A DNA stretch of 6,124 bases from positions 1-6,124 of the forward strand of contig JAGACT010000152.1 in NCBI GenBank assembly GCA_017613995.1, read 5' to 3'. The notes under the pieces were generated by a model. That model saw only the letters and a list, made by a program, of their open reading frames with translations, did no database searches and was not told the origin of the DNA. The stretch is from Eubacteriaceae bacterium (GTDB taxonomy: Bacteria; Bacillota; Clostridia; Eubacteriales; Anaerofustaceae). Below, piece after piece: positions 1 through 5,942 of this stretch (its first letter is position 1; every line of letters starts with the position of its first letter). A program made the translations under genes and the position numbers.

Positions 1-1784
1 CCCCTGACCTTTTCCTTGATCTGTTCCGTACGGGATTCGAAGAACTTCTCCGAAAGGGCCTTTCTGACCAGCGTGGGAAGGTCCGCGTCCATTATGGCTT
101 CGGTGGCCTTCTCCTTGCCCAGCAGCAGCACCAGAAGGGATATGGCGGCTCCCGCCAGTATCCCGGGAAGTCCGCCTGTTATAAGGGCGACTCCGCTGCC
201 TCCGCAGAGGAAGCCCACCATCAGGGAAATGATGGCGTTGATCAGCCAGATGATCTCCGGCAGGGCGAACACCTTTTCCGCGTGAATGTCCAGGTCCACG
301 TCATTGAGCTCCATGAAGGAGACCAGTGACAGGGACGTGTAGGGCACGTTGTGCCTTACGCAGATCGGAATCGTCTTCTCCTCAAGCTGGGCGGAAATGG
401 GCTTCATCCATTCCGCTATGGGCTTTACCAGCAGCTGCTTGACCTCCGGGGAAGTCATGTAATCGGAAATGGATTTCTGCATCTCCGTGTCTATGTCGTT
501 GAGGGTTCGGATCTTTCCGTTCCTCCATCTCTGGAAGACGGGTATGGCGGCGTTTTTCAGGATCGGTTCTATCAGTGTATCGACCACCTTCTGGAATAAG
601 CTCTCGATATGTTCGCTGACTATGGTCTCCACGGTATCGGAGGATATCAGCTCCGTCAGTTCCTCTCTGAACTTTCGAAGCTCAGCTTCCGTCTCTCCCG
701 TATAGGCCAGTCCCTTCGATACCGAGAACTCGGGCTCGGCGTCGCTTACGATGACGGAATCCTCGAATACTTCGGATACGATCTTTCTGATGATCGGCAT
801 CTTCGATACTCCTCCCGTCAGCAGGACTATGATGGGCGGATGCTCGGACGTCTTTTCCCTGACGTCCTCCAGGGACTGCCTGAACACCTCTATGAAGGAG
901 CGGCCTCCGAGGCGGTCCACCTTCTCGTGAAGGAGCCTGTCCGCTTCCTTCTTGTCGATCTTCAGAGTCAGCTTCACGGGCAGGCGGTTGCGGATGACCA
1001 CGGACTGGGTAAGGCCCCTTTCCTGCCAGTAATCCTCGTCTGAGAAGTACTTCTCCTTGAGCTTTCTCGCCGCGAACTCGCAGTAGGTGTGCCAGGAGGG
1101 GCTTTCCTCGAATTCCCTGGCGATCCTGTCCGATCTCGGATGGGCCTTCACGGCGTCGCCGAGAAGTATCTCGTCCATGATGCCTCCGCCGAGGAATACC
1201 TCGCCGGCAGTCTGCAGTTCCACCTCGCGGCCTCCGTTGATATATGCGAAATCCGTGGTGGAGGAACCCATGTCCACCACCAGCATGGGCTTTGAGAGTA
1301 TATCGTAGCTCAGCTGGAGATGCTTAGACTGGCAGGCGTACATAAGGGCGGCCCTCGACTCGGTTATCACCTTTGCGGGAGGATAGCCGGCATTCTCGAA
1401 GATGGCCCTGTAGCGTTCCCTGTCGTTTTTGTTCCATCCGGCGGGGCAGCCTATGTAGAATATATTGTCGCTGTCCGGTCTGAGGTTGCCCTCGTCGATA
1501 AGGGCATCCAGCACGGCTCTGGCAAAGCGCATTATGTCGTTGTTCACCATGGGATCGGTCAGGAACCTGCTCTTGAAGCGCAGCCTGGCCTCGGTGGCTT
1601 TCGGGGAATAGCAGGCGGTCTCGCCAATGATGACCTCCCCGCTGTGGGAAGTGGCGTAGGCGCTTATGAAGCTCTTCGTCCCGTGGACGGGTATCACCGA
1701 AGGTTCCTTCTGGGAGCCCTCGCTCTTGACGGAAAGGGCGCACTCGGCGTCGCCGAGATCGAACCCGTAGTATTTAACAGCCAT
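1..1784 (-). CDS. Hsp70-like ATPase with C-terminal membrane hairpin (3' end outside the window)
   Basis: At least 594 residues are visible; the stop lies beyond the left edge. The N-terminal part (about 1-360) reads as an Hsp70/actin-fold ATPase. It has a phosphate-1 loop at 7-17 (GFDLGDAECAL), a CPAGW segment with P114 matching the DnaK VPAYF region, ESRAA at 142-146 in place of DnaK NEPTAA, phosphate-2 DMGSSTTD at 171-178, LGGGIMD at 198-204 matching LGGEDFD, and an adenosine motif LLTGGVSKMP around 321-330. No beta-sandwich substrate-binding domain is recognisable. From about 360 to 508 the chain is charged and mostly helical. Residues 511-556 form two glycine-rich hydrophobic segments joined by a short GGLPG turn, and a charged helical tail follows. 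Hsp70 relatives couple ATP hydrolysis to protein remodelling; the client and role here are unknown. The ATG at 1784 follows the upstream stop by 12 bases, and an AGGGAA site overlaps that stop, so the two genes are probably translationally coupled. Confidence 0.85.
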   Translation of the reverse strand, partial: MAVKYYGFDLGDAECALSVKSEGSQKEPSVIPVHGTKSFISAYATSHSGEVIIGETACYSPKATEARLRFKSRFLTDPMVNNDIMRFARAVLDALIDEGNLRPDSDNIFYIGCPAGWNKNDRERYRAIFENAGYPPAKVITESRAALMYACQSKHLQLSYDILSKPMLVVDMGSSTTDFAYINGGREVELQTAGEVFLGGGIMDEILLGDAVKAHPRSDRIAREFEESPSWHTYCEFAARKLKEKYFSDEDYWQERGLTQSVVIRNRLPVKLTLKIDKKEADRLLHEKVDRLGGRSFIEVFRQSLEDVREKTSEHPPIIVLLTGGVSKMPIIRKIVSEVFEDSVIVSDAEPEFSVSKGLAYTGETEAELRKFREELTELISSDTVETIVSEHIESLFQKVVDTLIEPILKNAAIPVFQRWRNGKIRTLNDIDTEMQKSISDYMTSPEVKQLLVKPIAEWMKPISAQLEEKTIPICVRHNVPYTSLSLVSFMELNDVDLDIHAEKVFALPEIIWLINAIISLMVGFLCGGSGVALITGGLPGILAGAAISLLVLLLGKEKATEAIMDADLPTLVRKALSEKFFESRTEQIKEKVR

Positions 1785-1792
1785 ATCTCAAG

Positions 1793-1798
1793 TTCCCT
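1793..1798 (-). promoter_or_regulatory. Ribosome binding site of the Hsp70-like gene, overlapping the upstream stop
   Basis: The minus strand reads AGGGAA here, 8 bases before the ATG at 1784. It includes two bases of the TAG stop (1797-1799) of the upstream gene. It fixes the start of the Hsp70-like protein and suggests that ribosomes finishing the upstream gene help initiate the next one. It is a moderate rather than a strong Shine-Dalgarno match. Confidence 0.6.
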
Positions 1799-2669
1799 AT
1801 TCCTTCCTGGTCGCCAGACCCTTTCTGAGCAGCCTGTCACGGTACATCATGGCGGGGATCAGCGTCCTCTCTTCCCTGCCGGGCAGGAATTCGAACAGAT
1901 CCTGCGTATCCTTTGCGAAGTCCTTCAGATCAATGCCCTGGGTGTGGATGTAATATACCGCGTCCCCCAGCTTCTCGAGGGCTATATCGCCGTCGGCGGA
2001 ATAGGATCCCTCCAGCAGGTTTGAATAAAACTCCAGAAGCCTCGGAGGAAATTCCTTATCGTCCCCCACCAGGGGCTCGTTGTCGTTATCCTCCTTAAGG
2101 GCGCAAAGCTCCTTGTCCATCTGGAGGATCAGGGCGGTGAGCCTTCTTATTACGTCTTCGGTATTCACGAACACGTCGGATCGCAGCTCCGTCTTCTCCT
2201 TCGGGATATCCTTCTTTCTGCCCGCCATGATGCCGGTGAGATAGATGAACGCGACGGCTACGACCAGTACGCCCGCCATCTGCAGTATGAGCTTTATCTC
2301 CAGGGCATGCACGTAGGGATAGACCAGCAGCGCGAAGGCTGCCAGGGACAGTACGGCGAAAAAGACGCACAGGATCATTCCCGCGGGATTTTTCCGCCGG
2401 CTCACCGCGGGCTCGGTCTCCACCCTGCTGGACCATATCTTCGTTTCGTTGACGGCCTCCATAAGAGGCAGCACGAATTTGGCGAGCCTGATCATCCCGG
2501 AGGCGGCCTCTTCCAGTGCCTCGTCGTCCGTCTCCTCGACGAACTTGTACAGCAGCTGGTCCAGGCATTCAGAAACCGCGCTGACCGCCGCGGAGGGTCT
2601 GGGGTCCTGGGCTATCTTCGAGCGCAGGACTTCCCTTCTCTGTTCGAAAATCTCATATAAACTAAGCAT
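1797..2669 (-). CDS. Two-TM membrane protein of unknown family, probable partner of the Hsp70-like ATPase
   Basis: This 290-residue protein belongs to no family I can name with confidence. Residues 1-95 are soluble and probably helical, starting MLSLYEIFEQRREVL. Two membrane segments follow at about 98-119 and 126-149, joined by a short loop and followed by basic residues (RKK at 151-153), which favours both ends being cytoplasmic. Residues 160-290 are charged and helical, and end in an LPG...DRLLRKG segment (262-284) that faintly recalls the GrpE C-terminus. There is no signal peptide. The start was set at 2669 because AAGGAG lies 6 bases upstream. A longer reading from an ATG at 2702 would add 11 residues but begins inside the TATAAT-like promoter element and lacks a ribosome binding site. 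It is the first gene of the operon, with the Hsp70-like gene 12 bases downstream. That tight pairing is the main clue to its role; any nucleotide-exchange or scaffold function is inference. Confidence 0.85.
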   Translation of the reverse strand: MLSLYEIFEQRREVLRSKIAQDPRPSAAVSAVSECLDQLLYKFVEETDDEALEEAASGMIRLAKFVLPLMEAVNETKIWSSRVETEPAVSRRKNPAGMILCVFFAVLSLAAFALLVYPYVHALEIKLILQMAGVLVVAVAFIYLTGIMAGRKKDIPKEKTELRSDVFVNTEDVIRRLTALILQMDKELCALKEDNDNEPLVGDDKEFPPRLLEFYSNLLEGSYSADGDIALEKLGDAVYYIHTQGIDLKDFAKDTQDLFEFLPGREERTLIPAMMYRDRLLRKGLATRKE

Positions 2670-2675
2670 AACGGT

Positions 2676-2681
2676 CTCCTT
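2676..2681 (-). promoter_or_regulatory. Strong ribosome binding site that decides the start of the two-TM protein
   Basis: The minus strand reads AAGGAG, followed by six bases (ACCGTT) and the ATG at 2669. This near-ideal site selects 2669 over the in-frame ATG at 2702. Confidence 0.85.
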
Positions 2682-2690
2682 GACACAGAC

Positions 2691-2700
2691 ATTATATACC
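2691..2700 (-). promoter_or_regulatory. Probable promoter -10 region of the two-TM/Hsp70-like operon
   Basis: The minus strand reads TGGTATATAAT across this site: a consensus TATAAT at 2691-2696 and, one register over, TATATA preceded by an extended -10 TGG. At 16-18 bp spacing the -35 position is poor (AACGTT or ACGTTC at about 2714-2720), so activity may rest on the extended -10 or on an activator. Transcription would start near 2684, leaving a leader of only about 15 bases with the ribosome binding site almost at the 5' end. Confidence 0.6.
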
Positions 2701-2739
2701 AAACGGAACGCGGGAACGTTGGATACTGGTTAAAAACGC

Positions 2740-2755
2740 CTTAGAAGCGTCTAAG
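2740..2755. repeat. Small inverted repeat upstream of the operon promoter
   Basis: CTTAGA and TCTAAG form a perfect 6-bp inverted repeat around a 4-base spacer (AGCG). It lies 40-65 bp upstream of the predicted -10, where an activator or repressor could bind. On the minus strand it also folds into a short hairpin followed, after GCG, by five Ts (2732-2736), so it may act as a weak backup terminator behind hisS. The sequence cannot separate the two readings. Confidence 0.4.
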
Positions 2756-2772
2756 AATGCTGATGAAATCTG

Positions 2773-2797
2773 AAAAAGGATACGGTTTCCCGTATCC
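2773..2797 (-). terminator. Intrinsic terminator of hisS
   Basis: Read on the minus strand, a perfect 8-bp stem (GGATACGG with CCGTATCC) closes a GAAA tetraloop and is followed directly by TTTTT. It begins 20 bases after the hisS stop codon. It should separate hisS from the membrane protein/Hsp70-like operon downstream. Confidence 0.92.
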
Positions 2798-2817
2798 TCT
2801 CACTTCTGCGGATGTTC

Positions 2818-4173
2818 TCAGTCTATGTGAAGGATCTTTCTGCCGGAGAGCTCGCCCATCTTCGCGAGGATCCTGCCGGCGGCGTCCTCGGCATCCGTGA
2901 GGACCTGTTCGCCGCTCTCCATGTCCTTCAGTGACAGCTTCCCTTGTCTGATCTCATCCTCCCCCAGTATGGCGGCAAAGGGCACTCCGAGACGGTCCGC
3001 GTAGGTCATCTTCTGCTTGAACTTGCGCTCCTCCAGATACACCTGGGTACGGATGCCCCTGCTTCTGAAGTATACCGAAAGTTCCGCAGCGCCTTCCACG
3101 TCGTCGGTCATGGGGATTATCAGAAGGTCCGCGGGGGAGCAGAAGCTGCGGTCGATGAAGTCGTTGGCGTCCAGCACGTAAAAGAGCCTGGTAAGGCCGA
3201 TGGACATGCCGACTCCGGGGAGTTTTCTGGTGGTATAGTATTCCGCCAGGTTGTCGTATCTTCCTCCGGAGCAGACGCTTCCGATCTCCGGGTGCGAATC
3301 GATGATGGTCTCGTAAACGGTGCCGGTGTAGTAATCAAGCCCCCTGGCTATGGTGAGGTCTATCCTCATGTGGTTCTCTTCCACTCCGAAGAGCTTCGCG
3401 TACCGAAGAAGGGTGGCCAGCTCGCCGACTCCCTCGTCCAGGATGGCGCTTCTGCCGGTCAGTTCCCCGAGCTTTGCGAGCATCCCGTCGTTACCGAGCC
3501 TGAGTCCCAGGAAATCCAGCAGCTCTCCCGCCATGGAAGCGTCCATGCCGATCCCGGACAGTTCCTCTATGACGCTGTCGCGGCCGATCTTGTCCAGCTT
3601 GTCGATGATCCTCATGACGTCGGTGGCGCGGTCTCTGACACCGTACACCTCGAAGATGCCTCCGAGGACCTTGCGGTTGTTGATGCGGATGGTAAAGCCC
3701 TCGATGCCGAGCTTTCCGAAGATGTCGCAGATGATGGATGGGATCTCCGCGTCGTTTATGATGCCGAGCTTTCCGTCGCCGATAACGTCTATATCGGCCT
3801 GGTAGAATTCCCTGTAGCGGCCCTTCTGGGCCCTCTCTCCCCTGTACACCTTGCCTATCTGGTAGCGGCGGAAGGGGAAGGCCAGCTCGTTCTGGTGCAT
3901 CGCCACGTACTTCGCCAGGGGCACGGTCAGATCGAAACGCATCGTAAGATCCGTATCCCCCTTGCTGAAGCGGTAGATCTGTTTTTCCGTCTCTCCTCCG
4001 GCCTTTGCCAGAAGTATGTCGCTGTGCTCAAGAACGGGAGTATCCAGCGAATAGAATCCGTATGAACGGTAGGTCTCCTCCAGTATCCCCTTTATCCTGT
4101 CGAACAGCTGCTGCTCGCGGGGCATCAGTTCCATGAAGCCCGGAAGGGTCCTGGGGGCAACGATATCTGCCAT
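2818..4173 (-). CDS. hisS: Histidyl-tRNA synthetase
   Basis: A cytoplasmic class II enzyme that activates histidine with ATP and charges tRNA-His; it acts as a homodimer. The product is 451 residues, slightly longer than the 424 of E. coli. Visible landmarks are the motif 1 region LDTPVLEHSDIL at 43-54, motif 2 from 102 to 131 containing YRGERAQKGRYREFYQ with its catalytic arginines, the histidine-specific RGLDYYTGTVYE at 277-288, SGGRYDNL at 302-309, and motif 3 GVGMSIGLTRL at 320-330. The C-terminal anticodon-binding domain (about 348-445) includes GIRTQVYLEERKFKQKM. YRGERAQKGRYREFYQADID and RGLDYYTGT resemble the archaeal/eukaryotic-like branch more than the E. coli branch (FRYERPQKGRYRQF, RGLDYYTRT). 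The start at 4173 is set by AGGAG seven bases upstream; an in-frame ATG at 4209 lies inside the -10 element. The gene stands alone, with its own promoter and terminator. Confidence 0.97.
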   Translation of the reverse strand: MADIVAPRTLPGFMELMPREQQLFDRIKGILEETYRSYGFYSLDTPVLEHSDILLAKAGGETEKQIYRFSKGDTDLTMRFDLTVPLAKYVAMHQNELAFPFRRYQIGKVYRGERAQKGRYREFYQADIDVIGDGKLGIINDAEIPSIICDIFGKLGIEGFTIRINNRKVLGGIFEVYGVRDRATDVMRIIDKLDKIGRDSVIEELSGIGMDASMAGELLDFLGLRLGNDGMLAKLGELTGRSAILDEGVGELATLLRYAKLFGVEENHMRIDLTIARGLDYYTGTVYETIIDSHPEIGSVCSGGRYDNLAEYYTTRKLPGVGMSIGLTRLFYVLDANDFIDRSFCSPADLLIIPMTDDVEGAAELSVYFRSRGIRTQVYLEERKFKQKMTYADRLGVPFAAILGEDEIRQGKLSLKDMESGEQVLTDAEDAAGRILAKMGELSGRKILHID

Positions 4174-4180
4174 GATCAGT

Positions 4181-4185
4181 CTCCT
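4181..4185 (-). promoter_or_regulatory. Ribosome binding site of hisS
   Basis: The minus strand reads AGGAG, seven bases ahead of the ATG at 4173. It supports this start over the in-frame ATG 12 codons upstream, which has no such site. Confidence 0.85.
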
Positions 4186-4208
4186 GAATGTAAAAAAATA
4201 GTAAGGCA

Positions 4209-4237
4209 ATTATACAATACGAAACGTCCAAAGTCCA
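4209..4237 (-). promoter_or_regulatory. Promoter of hisS
   Basis: On the minus strand, TGGACT at 4232-4237 (four of six matches to TTGACA) and a consensus TATAAT at 4209-4214 are separated by 17 bp. The predicted start is near 4202, giving a leader of about 28 bases. That is far too short for a T-box, so histidine-tRNA-responsive antitermination of the usual Gram-positive kind is absent from this transcript. Confidence 0.75.
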
Positions 4238-4248
4238 TCGAAGATAAA

Positions 4249-4266
4249 GTTTTAAAGCGGTTTTAA
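4249..4266. repeat. Direct repeat GTTTTAA with 11-bp period upstream of the MATE promoter
   Basis: GTTTTAA occurs at 4249-4255 and 4260-4266, one helical turn apart and ending 11 bp before the MATE -35 element. The spacing puts both copies on the same DNA face. It may be an UP-like A/T element or a tandem regulator site; in such A/T-rich DNA it may also be chance. Confidence 0.35.
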
Positions 4267-4277
4267 TTTGATAAATG

Positions 4278-4306
4278 TTGTCACAGCCCCTTTAATGATA
4301 TAGAAT
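4278..4306 (+). promoter_or_regulatory. Promoter of the MATE efflux gene
   Basis: TTGTCA at 4278-4283 and TAGAAT at 4301-4306 are separated by exactly 17 bp, and each matches the SigA/sigma-70 consensus at five of six positions. Transcription should begin near 4313, leaving a leader of roughly 67 bases that contains a hairpin. It diverges from the hisS promoter about 40 bp away. Confidence 0.75.
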
Positions 4307-4328
4307 ATTAGGATAGACAGACATTCGG

Positions 4329-4362
4329 GCAGAGCAGAAACACGGCTGCTCTGCAGATTTTT
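4329..4362 (+). terminator. Hairpin plus U-run in the MATE leader (possible attenuator)
   Basis: GCAGAGCAG (4329-4337) pairs perfectly with CTGCTCTGC (4346-4354) around an 8-base loop. After AGA come five Ts (4358-4362). This is the form of an intrinsic terminator, but it sits between the promoter and the start codon. It may attenuate transcription in a signal-dependent way, or the dyad may be an operator just downstream of the start site. No antiterminator partner is obvious in the short leader. The ribosome binding site is outside the stem. Confidence 0.6.
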
Positions 4363-4370
4363 AGAGGAAG
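4363..4370 (+). promoter_or_regulatory. Ribosome binding site of the MATE gene
   Basis: AGAGGAAG lies nine bases before the ATG at 4380 and directly after the leader T-run. It supports this ATG over the later in-frame ATGs at codons 10 and 25, although those would still precede the first membrane helix. Confidence 0.65.
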
Positions 4371-4379
4371 TATAAGTAT

Positions 4380-5858
4380 ATGAGCAGTTCGGAAAACAAA
4401 AAGAATATGGTGCTGTACCTGGACAGCGTAAAGAACAACGAAGAGTACGACATGAACGACCTGCGTCCTTCGAAGCATAAGCCTCAGGACATCGACACGA
4501 AGGGAGTCCTTTCCGACATCTTCCGCATAGCGTGGCCCGCCTTCGTGGAGCTGACGCTGGTACAGCTGGTATCCATGGTGGACATGATGATGGTGGGATC
4601 CCTCGGTTCCTACGCCATCAGCGCAGTGGGCCTCACCACCCAGCCAAAGATGCTCATCATGAACATCTTCATGGCCATGAACGTGGGAGGCATGGCCCTC
4701 ATAGCCAGGGCCAGGGGCATGCAGGATCAGGACAAGGCGAAAGCCATCATGAGGCAGGCCATCATGCTGTGCGCGGTCATGTCCGTTGCGGCCTGCATAC
4801 CGGCATTCATCTGGTGCAGGCAGTTTCTGACCTTCATCAGCATCTCCAAGAAGAGCGCCATCGACGCCTACACCCTCAGCGAAGCCATCAATTACTTCCG
4901 CATCCAGATCGTGGGCATCCCGGTGGTGGCCGTCACCAGCGCCATCACCTCCAGCCTCAGAGGCATAGGCCAGACCCGCATATCCATGATCTACAATATG
5001 ACGGCCAACGTGGTGAACGTTTTCTTCAACTACTGCCTGATACTGGGCAACTTCGGCTTCCCCGCCCTGGGAGTCACGGGAGCGAGCCTCGCCACCGTGA
5101 TCGGACAGACGGCAGGATTCATCTTCGCCATGATAGTCATAACCCGAAAGCATCAGTACCTGCGTTTCCGCATCAGCGACGGCATGAAGCCGGATCCGGA
5201 GATCATCAGAAACATAGCGAAGATCGGCATCCCCACGGTCATAGAGCAGCTGGCCATGAGGCTGGGCAACATCCTCTACAACCGCACCATATCGACTCTG
5301 GGCACGGACGCCTACGCCATCCACCAGATATGCTTCAACCTGAACTCCATGACCTTCATGATAGGCCAGGCCATCGCGACGCCCTCCACCTCCATGGTGG
5401 GACAGAGCATCGGAAAGAAGAGGCTGGACGTGGCGGACTACTACGGAAAGATCGCCAAGCGCTTCGGCATCTGCATAGCCTTCGCAGTGGCGTGTTTCTT
5501 CTTCTTCAAGGGCAGCGTGCTGGCCTCCCTCTATTCCGAGGACCCGAACATCATCGCCAACTGCACCGGCATCCTGAAGCTGATCGCGCCGCTGATCCTT
5601 CTCATCACGATGCAGCAGATCGACGGCGGTCTTCTGAGGGGCGCCGGAGACACCCGCTACACCGCCATGGTGATCCTGTTCACCACCACCTTCTGCAGAG
5701 CCTTCTTCGCATGGTTCTTCGTAACGAAGATGGGCTACGGCCTGCAGGGAGCCTGGTACGGCTTCATAATCGACCAGACCGTAAGGAGCCTGCTGATAAA
5801 TCTCCGCTACCGTTCAGGCAAGTGGAAGCGCACGGCCATAAGCATAAGAATGAACTGA
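4380..5858 (+). CDS. MATE-family multidrug/cation antiporter
   Basis: An inner-membrane exporter of the MATE (multidrug and toxic compound extrusion) family, which uses a Na+ or H+ gradient to expel organic, often cationic, compounds. At 492 residues it fits the family. Two homologous halves are visible. The first (about 48-255) has VDMMMVGSLGSYAISAVGL at 67-85 with D68 in the first helix, and SSLRGIGQTR at 191-200 followed by NVVNVFFNYCLI and FGFPALGVTGASLAT. The second (about 275-470) has the matching LLRGAGDTRYTAMV at 418-431. About twelve membrane helices are expected. The first 45 residues are hydrophilic and charged, longer than the usual short N-terminus. The gene is monocistronic, with its own promoter, a hairpin leader and a terminator just downstream. 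Substrate specificity cannot be read from the sequence, so no gene symbol is given; DinF- or NorM-like naming would be guesswork. Confidence 0.95.
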   Translation: MSSSENKKNMVLYLDSVKNNEEYDMNDLRPSKHKPQDIDTKGVLSDIFRIAWPAFVELTLVQLVSMVDMMMVGSLGSYAISAVGLTTQPKMLIMNIFMAMNVGGMALIARARGMQDQDKAKAIMRQAIMLCAVMSVAACIPAFIWCRQFLTFISISKKSAIDAYTLSEAINYFRIQIVGIPVVAVTSAITSSLRGIGQTRISMIYNMTANVVNVFFNYCLILGNFGFPALGVTGASLATVIGQTAGFIFAMIVITRKHQYLRFRISDGMKPDPEIIRNIAKIGIPTVIEQLAMRLGNILYNRTISTLGTDAYAIHQICFNLNSMTFMIGQAIATPSTSMVGQSIGKKRLDVADYYGKIAKRFGICIAFAVACFFFFKGSVLASLYSEDPNIIANCTGILKLIAPLILLITMQQIDGGLLRGAGDTRYTAMVILFTTTFCRAFFAWFFVTKMGYGLQGAWYGFIIDQTVRSLLINLRYRSGKWKRTAISIRMN

Positions 5859-5877
5859 CGCCATCAATGATATTTCA

Positions 5878-5906
5878 AAGCATCCGCCCTGCGCGGATGC
5901 TTTTTT
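5878..5906 (+). terminator. Intrinsic terminator of the MATE gene
   Basis: GCATCCGC (5880-5887) and GCGGATGC (5893-5900) form a perfect 8-bp stem with a 5-base loop, followed by TTTTTT. Upstream As can extend the stem by pairing with the first Ts. It begins about 20 bases after the MATE stop codon. Confidence 0.93.
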
Positions 5907-5913
5907 GCGCAAT

Positions 5914-5940
5914 AAAAAAAGCACCCCGTAAGGCACTTTG
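5914..5940 (-). terminator. Second, weaker terminator-like hairpin behind tuf
   Basis: On the minus strand AAAGTGCC can pair with GGTGCTTT using two G-U pairs, and is followed by a run of seven Ts (5914-5920). It lies directly downstream of the stronger tuf terminator and looks like a backup for a highly transcribed gene. Confidence 0.55.
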
Positions 5941-5942
5941 CC

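Noticed and set aside
609..1043. 144-codon plus-strand frame
   Set aside because: Antisense to the conserved ATPase motifs of the Hsp70-like gene; no domain seen.
1..1784. Annotating the left-edge gene as dnaK
   Set aside because: The nucleotide-binding motifs diverge (DLGDAE, ESRAA), the substrate-binding domain is missing, and a membrane hairpin is present; it is a relative, not the housekeeping DnaK.
1320..2024. 234-codon plus-strand frame spanning the junction of the two operon genes
   Set aside because: It is antisense to both genes of a coherent operon, and no family motif is visible.
2095..2568. 157-codon minus-strand frame inside the two-TM gene
   Set aside because: An out-of-frame overlap with arginine/glycine-rich composition and no ribosome binding site.
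2944..4065. 373-codon open frame on the plus strand
   Set aside because: It lies wholly antisense to the clearly real hisS gene, has no recognisable domain and follows from hisS codon bias.
4174..4379. T-box or other riboswitch in the hisS/MATE intergenic region
   Set aside because: The hisS leader is only about 28 bases and has no T-box sequence; the MATE leader holds one simple hairpin and no riboswitch core that I recognise.
4308..5324. 338-codon open frame on the minus strand
   Set aside because: Antisense to the MATE gene, with histidine/glycine/aspartate-rich low-complexity composition typical of a shadow frame; it also crosses the MATE promoter region.
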